A stretch of DNA of 64,000 nt. It comes from Duganella sp. Root1480D1. GTDB taxonomy: Bacteria; Pseudomonadota; Gammaproteobacteria; Burkholderiales; Burkholderiaceae_D. Both the position numbers and the translations under genes were made by a program. The DNA lies in assembly GCF_001427305.1 (NCBI RefSeq), contig NZ_LMFZ01000012.1, positions 124,001-188,000 on the forward strand, written 5' to 3'. Within the stretch, counting starts at the first letter, position 1; each line of letters opens with the position of its first letter. The notes beneath the pieces are model-generated. The model was not told the DNA's origin. It ran no database searches and worked only from the letters and a program-made list of their open reading frames with translations. Below are positions 49,516 to 58,538 of the stretch, one piece after another.

Positions 49516-51087
49516 TTAGTGCTGGCCAAGAACCCCGTCGCGGCGTCGCCAGGTGTTGCCAGGATTCGCATCCTGCAGCACCGTTGGCAGCAGTGCGTCC
49601 GGCAAGTCCTGGTAGCACACCGCCCGCAGGAAACGGTAGATCGCTGCCGTGCCGACCGAGGTGCTGCGGCCGTCCGACGTGGATGGGAACGGGCCGCCGT
49701 GCACCATGGCGCTGGTCACTTCCACGCCGGTCGGGTAGCCGTTGGCCAGGATGCGGCCGGCCTTGCGCTCCAGCACAGGCAGCAGCTTGCGTGCCGCAGC
49801 GGCGTCGCCGTCCGCCATCTGCAGGGTCGCTGTCAGTTGCCCTTCCAGGTGCTCCGCCACGGCGATCATCTCGTCGACATCGCGGCAGGCGATCACCAGC
49901 GAGGCCGGGCCAAATACTTCGTCCGACAGCGCGTGCTGGGAAAGGAATGCTTGTGCGTTGGTGCGGAACAGCGCAGCACCGCCCTTGCAGCCGGAATGCG
50001 GGGTAGCGGTGACGGTTTTCACGTCGCCGTGCGAGGCCAGCGCCTGTACGCCGCGCTGGTAGGCGCCGGCAATGCCCGCGCTCAGCATGGTGCCCGGCGA
50101 CACACCTGCCAGCGCTTGCGCTGCGCTGGCGCAGAAGCGCTCCAGGCCAGGGCCTTCAATGCCCAGCACCAGGCCGGGATTGGTGCAGAACTGGCCGACG
50201 CCCAGCGTCAGCGAGGCCGCAAAACCGGCGGCGATGCTGTCGGGACGGCCGGCCAGCGCTTCAGGCAACAGGAATACGGGATTGATGCTGCTCATTTCCG
50301 CATACACGGGAATTGGCTGCTTGCGCGCCGCTGCGGTAGCCATCAGCGCTGTGCCGCCGCTGCGCGAGCCGGTAAAGCCAACCGCCTGGATGGCAGGATG
50401 CGCCACCAGCGTCTGGCCGATATGGCTGCCGCTGCCGGTCAGCAGCGCGAACACGCCTGCCGGCAAGCCGCACTGCGCAACTGCCGCAACCACGGCACGG
50501 GCCACCAGTTCGGAGGTGCCCGGGTGGGCGGAGTGCGCCTTGACCACGACCGGGCAACCGGCCGCCAGCGCGGAGGCGGTATCGCCGCCAGCAACCGAGA
50601 ACGCCAGCGGGAAGTTGGAGGCCCCGAACACGGCAACCGGGCCAACGCCGATCAAACGGTAACGCAGGTCGGCACGCGGCGGAGTGCGGGTCGGCAGGGC
50701 CACGTCGATGCGCGGATCGCACCACGAACCGTCGCGCAGCAGGGTTGCAAACATCTTCAGCTGGTTGCAGGTGCGGGCGCGCTCGCCTTCCAGCCGGGCT
50801 TGCGGCAGGCCGGTTTCCGCCATGGCGCGTTCGATCAGTTCCGCACCGAGGTCGAGTATGTTGCGGGCGATAGCATCGAGCAGTTCTGCACGTGCGGCAT
50901 CACTGGTGGCACGGAAAGTATCGAAGGCAGCGCCGGCCAGGCGGCAGGCGTCGTTCACCTGCTCGACGCTGACTGCGTTGAATTCTTCGCCAAACTGCTG
51001 TTCGGTGCCGGGATTGAAGGCGCGCTGCGATCCGCCCTCCCCTCGCACTGAAACGCCGCCAATCAGGGCTTCACCGGTAATCGTCAT
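49516..51087 (-). CDS. 2-oxoglutarate semialdehyde dehydrogenase (aldehyde dehydrogenase)
   Basis: This 523-residue aldehyde dehydrogenase has Asn158 (G-A-S-N-F-P), Glu264 (Y-A-E-M-S-S-I-N-P) and catalytic Cys301 (V-G-Q-F-C-T-N-P-G). The E-M-S-S-I-N-P and Q-F-C-T-N-P-G variants, instead of the common E-L-G-G-K and G-Q-x-C, are typical of 2-oxoglutarate semialdehyde dehydrogenases. It performs the final step of the non-phosphorylative pentose pathway and delivers 2-oxoglutarate to the TCA cycle. Its start overlaps the KDA dehydratase stop by 4 nt. Confidence 0.93.
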   Translation of the reverse strand: MTITGEALIGGVSVRGEGGSQRAFNPGTEQQFGEEFNAVSVEQVNDACRLAGAAFDTFRATSDAARAELLDAIARNILDLGAELIERAMAETGLPQARLEGERARTCNQLKMFATLLRDGSWCDPRIDVALPTRTPPRADLRYRLIGVGPVAVFGASNFPLAFSVAGGDTASALAAGCPVVVKAHSAHPGTSELVARAVVAAVAQCGLPAGVFALLTGSGSHIGQTLVAHPAIQAVGFTGSRSGGTALMATAAARKQPIPVYAEMSSINPVFLLPEALAGRPDSIAAGFAASLTLGVGQFCTNPGLVLGIEGPGLERFCASAAQALAGVSPGTMLSAGIAGAYQRGVQALASHGDVKTVTATPHSGCKGGAALFRTNAQAFLSQHALSDEVFGPASLVIACRDVDEMIAVAEHLEGQLTATLQMADGDAAAARKLLPVLERKAGRILANGYPTGVEVTSAMVHGGPFPSTSDGRSTSVGTAAIYRFLRAVCYQDLPDALLPTVLQDANPGNTWRRRDGVLGQH

Positions 51088-52076
51088 AGTTGGTTCACTT
51101 TCTTGTAGCGGGATTCCTGCACACGCAGGGGGTTGCGCAGCGCCGGGCCGAAGGCGGGCGCCTCGACTTCAAAGGTTTCGCCTGGCTGCACCGAGATGCC
51201 GTCAGCAAAGCTCAGCGTCGCCGTGCCGAAGAAATGGATGTGCACATCGCCCGGACGGCAGAACAGTCCGTACTTGAAGTGGTGGTATTCCAGGTTGGCG
51301 ATGGTGTGCGACATATTCTGCTCGCCGCTGACGAAGGCCTTCTGCCAGCGCACCGCGCCATCCTTGCCGATGATGCGCGAAGCACCGTCGATATGTTGCG
51401 GCAGTTGGCCCACGCGCAGCGCCGGACCCAGGCCGCAGTTGCGCAGCTTGGAGTGAGCCAGGTAGAGGTAGTTCTGGCGCTCGGTGACGTGGTCGGAAAA
51501 CTCATTGCCGATCGCGAAGCCCAGGCGGTAGGGCTGGCCATCTTCGCCGATCACGTACAGGCCGGCGATCTCCGGTTCCTCGCCGCCATCGAGCGAGAAT
51601 TCCGGCATGGTCAGCGCCTGGCCGCTGGCAGCGACGATGGAACCGTCGCCCTTGTAGAACCATTCAGGCTGTACGCCGCGCTGGCCTTCAGCCGGCTTGC
51701 CGCCTTCAACGCCAAGGCGGAACATCTTCATGGAATCGCTCAGGGTTTCCATGTCGCCGCCAATCTTGCGGTGCATGGCGTCGCGCGCATCGGCGCTGCC
51801 CAGGTGGGTCAGGCCGGTGCCGGTTACATAGCAGTGCGCCGGGTCGGCGTGGTCCAGCGGCGGCAGGATGCGGCCGGCTGTCGCAACGGCCTCGTAGCTG
51901 GCGGTGGTGGTGCCGATGGCAGCTTGCGCCGTTTCAGCCAGGCCCTTGCCGCGGCTGATGGCACGCTGCGCCAGTTCGTAGGTGGTGTAGACCCCGTCCA
52001 GCACGCGCAGCGTATCGCCATCGAGCGAAGCCACGCGGCGTGAACCGGTCTCTGTAGTGAATTGTACGAGCAGCAT
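51084..52076 (-). CDS. FAH-family 2-keto-3-deoxypentonate dehydratase (AraD1/GguC-like)
   Basis: This 330-residue FAH-superfamily protein has the metal-binding type motif near [11 protein letters not shown] and the conserved [11 protein letters not shown] and F-F-G-T-A-T-L-S-F pieces of the AraD1/GguC subfamily. It converts 2-keto-3-deoxy-L-arabonate to 2-oxoglutarate semialdehyde, replacing the DHDPS-family AraD used by Azospirillum. It sits 9 nt after the arabonate dehydratase gene and 4 nt overlapping the dehydrogenase, matching the order of the pathway. Confidence 0.88.
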   Translation of the reverse strand: MLLVQFTTETGSRRVASLDGDTLRVLDGVYTTYELAQRAISRGKGLAETAQAAIGTTTASYEAVATAGRILPPLDHADPAHCYVTGTGLTHLGSADARDAMHRKIGGDMETLSDSMKMFRLGVEGGKPAEGQRGVQPEWFYKGDGSIVAASGQALTMPEFSLDGGEEPEIAGLYVIGEDGQPYRLGFAIGNEFSDHVTERQNYLYLAHSKLRNCGLGPALRVGQLPQHIDGASRIIGKDGAVRWQKAFVSGEQNMSHTIANLEYHHFKYGLFCRPGDVHIHFFGTATLSFADGISVQPGETFEVEAPAFGPALRNPLRVQESRYKKVNQL

Positions 52077-52085
52077 GAGTTCTCC

Positions 52086-53825
52086 TTAGTGCGAGTGGCG
52101 CGGCACGGCGGAGCCGCGGCAGCCGACGAGGAAGTCGAAGTCGCAGCCTTCGTCGGCCTGCAACACGTGGTCGATGTACAGTTGCTGGTAGCCGGACTTC
52201 GGCGGCTCCTGCTGCGCAGCGCGCTCGGCGAGGCGTGCCTTCATTTCCTCGTCGCTGATTTCGAGTTGCAGCTTGTTGTTGGCGCAATCGAGTTCGATCC
52301 AGTCGCCATCTTTCACGGCGCCCAGCGGGCCGCCAGCCATCGCTTCCGGCGCCACGTGCAGCACCACGGTGCCGTAAGCGGTGCCGCTCATGCGCGCGTC
52401 GGAAATGCGCACCATGTCCTTGATGCCCTTGGCCAGCAGTTTTGGCGGCAGCCCCATATTGCCCACCTCCGCCATGCCCGGATAACCTTTCGGGCCGCAG
52501 TTCTTCATCACCAGGATCGAGTTCTCGTCGACGTCCAGGTCCGGATCGATGATGCGTTCCTTGTAGTGGTCGAAGTTCTCGAACACCACGGCCTTGCCGC
52601 GGTGCTGCATCAGGTGCGACGATGCGGCGGAAGGTTTCAGCACCGCGCCGCGCGGTGCCAGGTTGCCGCGCAGGATGCAGATGCCGCCATCGGCGATCAA
52701 CGGGTTGTCGATCTGGCGGATCACTTCATCGTTGTAAATCGGCGCTTCGGAGCAGTTCTCGCCGATGGTCTTGCCGTTGACGGTCAGCGCTTGTGGATGC
52801 GGCAGCAGGTTCGCTTCGCCCATGCGGCGGATCACGCCCGGCAGGCCGCCGGCGTAGTAGAACTCTTCCATCAGGTAGCGGCCGGAAGGCAGCAGGTCGA
52901 CGATGGTCGGCATGCCTTTGCCGACCTTGGTCCAGTCTTCCAGCTCCAGCGGCACGCCGATACGGCCCGCGATGGCTTTCAGGTGGATCACGGCGTTGGT
53001 CGAACCGCCGATAGCGGCGTTGACGCGGATCGCGTTCTCGAAGTTTTCGCGCTTGAGGATCTTGGACAGGCGCAGGTCTTCCCACACCATTTCCACGATG
53101 CGGATGCCCGACATATGCGCCAGCACATAGCGGCGCGCGTCGACCGCAGGGATCGCTGCGTTGTGTGGCAGCGAGGTACCCAGGGATTCGGCCATGCAGG
53201 CCATGGTGGAAGCGGTGCCCATGGTGTTGCAGGTGCCTGCGGAACGGGACATGCCCGCTTCGGCCGACATGAACTGGTGCATGGTGATCTCGCCGGCCTT
53301 GACCTGTTCGTGCAGCTGCCACACGGCGGTGCCGGAGCCGATATCCTTGCCGTTCAGCTTACCGTTCAACATCGGGCCGCCGGTAACGACGATGGTCGGC
53401 AAATCGACCGATGCAGCGCCCATCAGCAGCGCCGGGGTGGTCTTGTCGCAGCCAACCAGCAGGACCACGGCGTCCATCGGATTGCCGCGAATCGATTCTT
53501 CCACGTCCATGCTGGCCAGGTTACGGGTCAGCATGGCGGTTGGGCGCAGGTTGGATTCGCCGTTGGAGAACACCGGGAATTCAACCGGGTAACCGCCCGC
53601 TTCCAGGATGCCCTTCTTGACGTGCTCCGCGAGCTGGCGGAAGTGGGCGTTGCACGGGGTCAGCTCGGACCAGGTATTGCAGATGCCGATGATTGGCTTG
53701 CCGCGGAATTCGTGGTCAGGGATGCCCTGGTTCTTCATCCAGCTTCGGTACATGAAGCCGTTTTTGTCCTGCGTCCCGAACCATTCGGCCGAGCGCAGTT
53801 TTATCGTTTTCTTTGTCTCTGACAT
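52086..53825 (-). CDS. L-arabonate dehydratase, IlvD/Edd family
   Basis: This 579-residue iron-sulfur dehydratase has cluster ligands Cys58 (L-T-P-C-N-A-H), Cys126 (V-G-C-D-K-T-T-P) and Cys199 (A-G-T-C-N-T-M-G). The length and cysteine positions match Rhizobium L-arabinonate dehydratase (Cys59/127/200 in a protein of about 580 residues) to within one residue. It removes water from L-arabonate to give 2-keto-3-deoxy-L-arabonate. It heads the nine-gene catabolic operon and has a good promoter, an operator box and a hairpin over the ribosome binding site upstream. Confidence 0.95.
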   Translation of the reverse strand: MSETKKTIKLRSAEWFGTQDKNGFMYRSWMKNQGIPDHEFRGKPIIGICNTWSELTPCNAHFRQLAEHVKKGILEAGGYPVEFPVFSNGESNLRPTAMLTRNLASMDVEESIRGNPMDAVVLLVGCDKTTPALLMGAASVDLPTIVVTGGPMLNGKLNGKDIGSGTAVWQLHEQVKAGEITMHQFMSAEAGMSRSAGTCNTMGTASTMACMAESLGTSLPHNAAIPAVDARRYVLAHMSGIRIVEMVWEDLRLSKILKRENFENAIRVNAAIGGSTNAVIHLKAIAGRIGVPLELEDWTKVGKGMPTIVDLLPSGRYLMEEFYYAGGLPGVIRRMGEANLLPHPQALTVNGKTIGENCSEAPIYNDEVIRQIDNPLIADGGICILRGNLAPRGAVLKPSAASSHLMQHRGKAVVFENFDHYKERIIDPDLDVDENSILVMKNCGPKGYPGMAEVGNMGLPPKLLAKGIKDMVRISDARMSGTAYGTVVLHVAPEAMAGGPLGAVKDGDWIELDCANNKLQLEISDEEMKARLAERAAQQEPPKSGYQQLYIDHVLQADEGCDFDFLVGCRGSAVPRHSH

Positions 53826-53828
53826 GGA

Positions 53829-53852
53829 TTCCTCCGCTTATCGATGGAGGAA
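53829..53852 (-). promoter_or_regulatory. Hairpin sequestering the ribosome binding site of the arabonate dehydratase gene
   Basis: On the minus strand TTCCTCC (53852-53846) and GGAGGAA (53835-53829) can form a perfect 7-bp stem with a 10-nt loop. GGAGGA is the Shine-Dalgarno sequence, 4-5 nt before the ATG at 53825. The stem would hide it, suggesting translational control or temperature dependence of the first catabolic gene. Confidence 0.55.
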
Positions 53853-53869
53853 ATGTTACGGCTGGGAGC

Positions 53870-53897
53870 AATATATTTCTAATGACTTATTTGTCGA
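53870..53897 (-). promoter_or_regulatory. Promoter of the arabinose catabolic operon
   Basis: The minus strand has TCGACA (53897-53892), 16 nt, then TATATT (53875-53870), each one base from consensus. The -35 lies just downstream of the CGATAT box, where an activator bound to the box could contact RNA polymerase. Transcription would start near 53863 and leave a leader of about 40 nt. Confidence 0.65.
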
Positions 53898-53921
53898 TAC
53901 CAATATCGAAATCAGTATCGA
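53879..53921 (-). promoter_or_regulatory. Shared regulon box upstream of the arabonate dehydratase operon
   Basis: On the minus strand CGATAC is followed by TTTCGATAT, then 19 nt, then ATTAG (53883-53879). A third half-site, TATCGA, follows the second. The box ends 79 nt from the start codon, as at the importer operon. It overlaps the promoter -35 and the last codons of galM. The spacer shares AAATAAG-C-ATT with the beta-galactosidase promoter at 61.7 kb. Confidence 0.78.
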
Positions 53922-54892
53922 GAAAAACGGAAGGCCAGCGTGTTCCGGTACACCTCTCCAGGGCGCAGGATCACGCTGGGAAAATGCGGTTTATTCGGCG
54001 CGTCGGGGAAGTGCTGCGGCTCCAGGCAAAAGCCGCTACGGTGTGGAAAGCCCAGTGAACCATCGAGGAAATTCCCGCTATAGAACTGGATGCCCGGCTG
54101 GTGAGTGAGCACTTCCAACTGGCGCCCGGAGCGCGCTTCGCGCACCCGCACGGCGCGTCGCATGCCGACGCCCGGCGTGAGGGCAAAATTATGGTCGTAG
54201 ACCGCTTCGCCGATGGCGCGCGGCTCACGGAAATCGAACGCGGTTCCCGCCACCGGAGCCAGTTCGCCGGTTGGTATCAGACCCTCGTCGACCGGCGTGT
54301 AATGCGGCGCATCGATCCACATTTCGTGATCGTTGACAGTGCCGCCGCCGGCCAGGTTGAAATAGGCGTGGTGGGTCAGGTTGACGGGTGTGGCGCGATC
54401 GGTGGTGGCGCGCAAGTCCACGGTCAGCGCACCGTCGTCGCCCAGCGTGTAGGTCGCCTGCACGTCCAGGTTGCCCGGGTAGCCCTGCTCCCCGTCCGGG
54501 CTGCGGTAGCGCAGTACCAGCGCCTCGCCTTCCACGGTTGCTTCCCAAACGACCTTGTCGAAGCCTTGTTCGCCGCCGTGCAAGTGGTTGGCGCCATCGT
54601 TGACGGACAGTTGGTGCTCGACGCCGTCCAGCGTGAAGCGGCCCCGCGCGATGCGGTTGCCGCAGCGCCCGATCAAGGCGCCGAAATAGGGCGAGCGGCC
54701 GAAATACTCGGCCGCCGTATCGAAGCCCAGCGTGACATTGCCCAACCGGCCGTCGCGGTCCGGTGCCAGGATGTGGGTGACAATCCCGCCGTAATTGGTG
54801 ATCCTGACCTCCATGCCTTGGACATTGGTCAGGGTGTACAAGGACAGCGGCGAGCCGTCCGGTGCGTGGCCGAATGGCGCGCTCTGGATCAT
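53912..54892 (-). CDS. galM: Aldose 1-epimerase
   Basis: This 326-residue mutarotase has His105 (N-H-L-H-G-G), His176 (N-L-T-H-H-A-Y-F-N-L) and catalytic Glu292 (C-L-E-P-Q-H-F-P-D). It interconverts the anomers of aldoses so that arabinose freed by retaining or inverting enzymes reaches the form used by the dehydrogenase. There is no signal peptide, so it acts in the cytoplasm. It is the last gene of the GPH symporter-GH43-galM operon (7-nt gap). The frame is open further upstream within the GH43 gene, but the family start is at 54892. Confidence 0.94.
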   Translation of the reverse strand: MIQSAPFGHAPDGSPLSLYTLTNVQGMEVRITNYGGIVTHILAPDRDGRLGNVTLGFDTAAEYFGRSPYFGALIGRCGNRIARGRFTLDGVEHQLSVNDGANHLHGGEQGFDKVVWEATVEGEALVLRYRSPDGEQGYPGNLDVQATYTLGDDGALTVDLRATTDRATPVNLTHHAYFNLAGGGTVNDHEMWIDAPHYTPVDEGLIPTGELAPVAGTAFDFREPRAIGEAVYDHNFALTPGVGMRRAVRVREARSGRQLEVLTHQPGIQFYSGNFLDGSLGFPHRSGFCLEPQHFPDAPNKPHFPSVILRPGEVYRNTLAFRFSRY

Positions 54893-54899
54893 GGTGTGC

Positions 54900-55844
54900 T
54901 TACTCGATAACAGATGGTCGTCCGAAGACGGGCATGCCCTGCGCATCCCAGCGCAGCGGCTTGACGAAAGTATGGCGGTCCGGATTCCACAGCGGGTCGC
55001 CGACGATTTCGGTGTACGTGCGGGCATGGTACACCAGCAGCACGTTTCCGTCCGCGTCCACGGTGAAGCTGTTATGTCCCGGGCCGTAGATGCCGTGTTC
55101 AAAGCAGGTTTGCAGCACCGGCTCCTTCGATTTGGTCCACGCGGCCGGATCCAGCAGGTCGGCATCGGCGTCCGCCCACAGCAGGCCCATGGCGTAATTT
55201 TCGTCGGTGGCGCTGGCGGAATAGCTGATGAACACCTTGCCGTTGCGCTGCAGGACTGACGGGCCTTCGTTGACCCAGAAACCACGGATCTCCCAGTCGA
55301 ATTCCGGCTTGGTCAGCATCACAGGCTTGCCCTTGAGCTGCCATGGGGTTTCCATCTCTGCGATGTACAGGTTGGAATTGCCCTCGATCTCATTATCCTT
55401 CTGCGCCCACAGGTAATACAGCTTGCCCTTGTGGGTGAAGGTGGTCGCGTCCAGGCAAAAGGTATCGATGCCGGAATCGACCTGGCCCATGAACTCCCAC
55501 TCGCCTTCCAGCGGATTGGCGTTCTTGTTGCGGATGGCGTACATGCGGTGCTGGAACAGCTTGTATTTGATTTCGCGGCTGGGTGCAGCAGCGAAGTAGA
55601 CGTACCAGGCACCCTGGTTGTAATGCAACTCCGGCGCCCAGATCAACTCACTGCAGGCACCGGTGTCCGGCTTATGCCACACGTCCACCGTCTGCGCATC
55701 GCGCAGCCCTTCGATGGTGGCGGCGCGGCGCAGCTCGATGCGGTCGTATTGCGGCACCGAGGCGGTGAAATAGTAATAGCCGTCGCTGTGGCGAACGATA
55801 TAGGGATCGGCGCGCTGCTCGATCAGGGGAGACAATTTTTGCAT
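54900..55844 (-). CDS. Cytoplasmic GH43 alpha-L-arabinofuranosidase
   Basis: This 314-residue GH43 enzyme has Asp13 (R-A-D-P-Y base), Asp132 (C-L-D-A-T-T) and Glu193 (V-N-E-G-P-S acid). Unlike the other three GH43 enzymes of the locus it has no signal peptide. It is sandwiched between a symporter and an epimerase gene, so it probably hydrolyses imported arabino-oligosaccharides inside the cell. It starts 2 nt after the symporter stop; no strong ribosome binding site is visible, suggesting translational coupling. Confidence 0.9.
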   Translation of the reverse strand: MQKLSPLIEQRADPYIVRHSDGYYYFTASVPQYDRIELRRAATIEGLRDAQTVDVWHKPDTGACSELIWAPELHYNQGAWYVYFAAAPSREIKYKLFQHRMYAIRNKNANPLEGEWEFMGQVDSGIDTFCLDATTFTHKGKLYYLWAQKDNEIEGNSNLYIAEMETPWQLKGKPVMLTKPEFDWEIRGFWVNEGPSVLQRNGKVFISYSASATDENYAMGLLWADADADLLDPAAWTKSKEPVLQTCFEHGIYGPGHNSFTVDADGNVLLVYHARTYTEIVGDPLWNPDRHTFVKPLRWDAQGMPVFGRPSVIE

Positions 55845-55846
55845 AT

Positions 55847-57202
55847 TCAAGCGCTTACATAGCCATGGGACTTCATGCGCTCTTTCACGGTGCCGTAGTA
55901 TTCGTCGCTGATGCGATAGGCGAACATCAACAGCCCCATAAGCAGGTGGAAGAAGCCCGGAATCACCGACAGCATCAGGGCGATGCCATTCAGTGCGAAT
56001 TCGGTTTGCGCCTGGTTGGGCACATAATTGAAATAGGTCAGCAGGATGCCCACCAGGCCGCCGGCGATCGCCATGCCCGCCTTCTGGCACACCGAGATAC
56101 CGCCGAAAGCAAAGCCTGACACGCGCTTGCCGGTCTTGACCTGGCCGTAGTCGATCGTCTCGCCGATGGCGGACCAGAAAACCGGGGCATGCAGGTCAAC
56201 GATGAACGAGAGCGCGAAGAACAGCACGAAGGCCAGCATCACGTCGCCCGGCCTGACGCACAGGTAGATCGCCAGGCTGATGCCGGCCACGATCAACTGC
56301 GTCCAGCGGAACAGCTTGACCTTGCAATAGACCTTGGTGATCCAGGTCGAAGCGACCATCGACAGGATGGCCGCCACCACGCCGGTGGACAGGAAAGCCG
56401 ACACCTGCGCCGTGTTAAGGCCCAGGTAATATTTTGCGTAGTAGATCGCCACCGAACCGCGCACCACATAGCCGATGGTGCCGGTCACGCAAACGCCGCA
56501 CAGTATCAGCCACTGGTCATTCTTCATCAGCACGCGCAACTGCTCGGCCAGCGACTGGCGCAGCACCACATGGTGCACGCGCTCGGTGGTGGTGAAGAAA
56601 CAGAACAGGAACAGCACCACGCCCAGTACCGCCATCACCGCCATCGCCATCTGGTAGCCGTGGGCGGCATTGCCCTCGCCCCAGCGCTCCGACAGCAGCG
56701 GCACCACGATGGTCACCAGGAAGGCGCCGATCTTGGCGAAGAACAGGCGGTAGCCATTGGCCGACAGGCTTTCCTTCGGGTCGCTGGTCAGCGCGCTTGG
56801 CAGGGAGATATAAGGAATGCCGACACCCGCCGTCATCACAGTCATGATGATGTAGGTGGAATAGGCCCATACCAGCTTGGCGTCATAGCCCCAGTCCGGC
56901 GTGGAGAACACGAAAAGGATGCTCACGCCATACGGGACCGCGAGCCAAAGCAGGTAGGGACGATAGCGGCCGAAGCGGCTGGTGAAGCGGTCGGTGATCT
57001 GGCCCATGGTCAGGTCAGCCACTGCGCCAACCACCTTGACCAGCACGAACAACAGAGCCAGGTCTTGCGTGCGCAAGCCATAGATATCGGTGTAGAAGAA
57101 CGTAATGATCAACATCATGGAGGAAATCACGACATTGAGTGCAGCATCACCCGCCCCGAAGCCCGCTTTTTCGAGCACCGACATCTTTTGCGTTTGCATC
57201 AT
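55847..57202 (-). CDS. GPH-family sugar:cation symporter (MelB/XynP-like)
   Basis: This 451-residue, 12-TM protein has the GPH features: a Y-T-D-I-Y-G segment in TM2, D-R-F-T-S-R-F-G-R-Y-R-P-Y in loop 2-3, and G-E-T-I-D-Y-G in the central C-terminal half. Such carriers take up oligosaccharides with H+ or Na+. With the downstream cytoplasmic GH43 enzyme it probably imports short arabinans. A copy of the shared CGATAT box lies 137 nt upstream of the start. Confidence 0.92.
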   Translation of the reverse strand: MMQTQKMSVLEKAGFGAGDAALNVVISSMMLIITFFYTDIYGLRTQDLALLFVLVKVVGAVADLTMGQITDRFTSRFGRYRPYLLWLAVPYGVSILFVFSTPDWGYDAKLVWAYSTYIIMTVMTAGVGIPYISLPSALTSDPKESLSANGYRLFFAKIGAFLVTIVVPLLSERWGEGNAAHGYQMAMAVMAVLGVVLFLFCFFTTTERVHHVVLRQSLAEQLRVLMKNDQWLILCGVCVTGTIGYVVRGSVAIYYAKYYLGLNTAQVSAFLSTGVVAAILSMVASTWITKVYCKVKLFRWTQLIVAGISLAIYLCVRPGDVMLAFVLFFALSFIVDLHAPVFWSAIGETIDYGQVKTGKRVSGFAFGGISVCQKAGMAIAGGLVGILLTYFNYVPNQAQTEFALNGIALMLSVIPGFFHLLMGLLMFAYRISDEYYGTVKERMKSHGYVSA

Positions 57203-57313
57203 AAAATTAGTCTCTTCCAGTCCTGCATCAGGCCAACGGGGGCGATGGCTCCAACTATAGTTTTTATAAGTTACGAGTCCTGAAATTATCTTAGGTAAAT
57301 CACCGAGAACAAA

Positions 57314-57356
57314 CTAATCATTTTTTTCAATAATTCGATATCGAAAATGGTATCGC
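57314..57356 (-). promoter_or_regulatory. Shared regulon box upstream of the GPH symporter operon
   Basis: On the minus strand GCGATACC is followed by TTTTCGATAT, then 19 nt, then ATTAG (57318-57314). It matches the boxes at 40.3 and 53.9 kb and shares the A-tract before ATTAG with the former. The region also lies upstream of the plus-strand Asp-box gene at 57438, but box orientation fits the symporter. Confidence 0.75.
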
Positions 57357-57437
57357 ACTCGGTTGATCTGGGTCATGGAAAGAGGTGCCGCAGATGCGGG
57401 ATGATGGCTGGCAGTTATCCATCCTGCCACGTCCGAC

Positions 57438-58535
57438 ATGAACCTGACACTCCTGGCGGCCCTTGCCGCTTCCACCCTCGGTACCTCGGGGGCCTTTGAC
57501 CAGCAGGGCCGCTTGTGGGTGGCCCAGTCCGGCGACAATGGCATCGTGCTGCAATCGAGTGCCGACGAAGGGCGCAGCTGGACACCGTGGCGCCAGGTCC
57601 TGCCGAAGCCGGAAACAGTGGAAGCGAACGGCGAAGCGCGCCCGAAAATCGCCTTCGGCCCGCAAGGCCAGCTCTATCTGAGCTACACCCAAGCGTTGGG
57701 CAAACACCACACTGGCAATATCCGCTTCATCCGCTCGCTGGACGGTGGGCAGACTTTTTCGTCCCCTTACACCGTGCAAAGCGACCGCGCGCCGATCGGC
57801 CACCGCTTCGACGACATCCAGGTTGACCCGCAGGGGCGTATTTTCCTCACCTGGCTGGACCAGCGCGACAAGGACACCGCCCAGGCAGCCCAGCGTCCCT
57901 ATCGCGGCATCGCCATTTATTACGCCGTTTCCACCGACGGCGGGGCCAGTTTCGGCGCAGACGCCAAGCTGGCCGACCACACCTGCGAATGCTGCCGCAT
58001 CGCCACTGCGCTGGCGCCGGATGGACGCGTCGCCGCCATGTGGCGCCACATTTTCGAACCGAACATCCGCGACCATGCCGTGGCCTGGCTGCCCGCCAAC
58101 GGCCGCCCCGCCGCACCGGTGCAAGCCACGGAAGACGGCTGGAAGATCGACGCCTGTCCGCACCACGGCCCGTCGCTGGCGTTTGACGGCAAGGGCCAAC
58201 GCCACCAGGCCTGGTTCAGCGCCGCCGGCGAGGAAGGCGGCGTCTTCTATTCCGGCAATGGCCAGTTGATGCGGCTGGGCGGCCCCCAGGCGGAGCACGC
58301 GGAAGTGGCCGCCGCTGGCCAGCGGGTCGCTGTCGCCTGGAAGGAATTCGATGGCAAGGCCACCGCCATCCACGCCCAGGTATCGCCCGATGGCGGCGCA
58401 AGCTGGAGCAAGCACACCGTCGCAACCACGCAGGGCAGCTCCGACCATCCGCACATCGTGCGGCGCAACACCGAACTGTGGCTGCTGTGGCGCACCGCAG
58501 ATGAAGGCATCGTTGTACGCAAACTCGAGGACTGA
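57438..58535 (+). CDS. Asp-box (BNR) propeller protein with CxCC motif, sialidase-like
   Basis: This 365-residue protein has a short signal-like N-terminus and at least four Asp-box repeats (S-A-D-E-G-R-S-W, S-L-D-G-G-Q-T-F, S-T-D-G-G-A-S-F, S-P-D-G-G-A-S-W) of the sialidase-like propeller fold. The catalytic Arg triad and Tyr of true sialidases are not evident. A D-H-T-C-E-C-C-R motif near 180-187 is unusual for the fold and could bind metal. The next three genes look copper-related, which suggests a role there. It starts the group and is 3 nt from the thioredoxin-like gene. Confidence 0.8.
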   Translation: MNLTLLAALAASTLGTSGAFDQQGRLWVAQSGDNGIVLQSSADEGRSWTPWRQVLPKPETVEANGEARPKIAFGPQGQLYLSYTQALGKHHTGNIRFIRSLDGGQTFSSPYTVQSDRAPIGHRFDDIQVDPQGRIFLTWLDQRDKDTAQAAQRPYRGIAIYYAVSTDGGASFGADAKLADHTCECCRIATALAPDGRVAAMWRHIFEPNIRDHAVAWLPANGRPAAPVQATEDGWKIDACPHHGPSLAFDGKGQRHQAWFSAAGEEGGVFYSGNGQLMRLGGPQAEHAEVAAAGQRVAVAWKEFDGKATAIHAQVSPDGGASWSKHTVATTQGSSDHPHIVRRNTELWLLWRTADEGIVVRKLED

Positions 58536-58538
58536 AAC

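Noticed and set aside
57438..58535. Functional sialidase
   Set aside because: Asp-box repeats are present, but the catalytic Arg triad and nucleophilic Tyr cannot be identified, and no sialic acid genes are linked.
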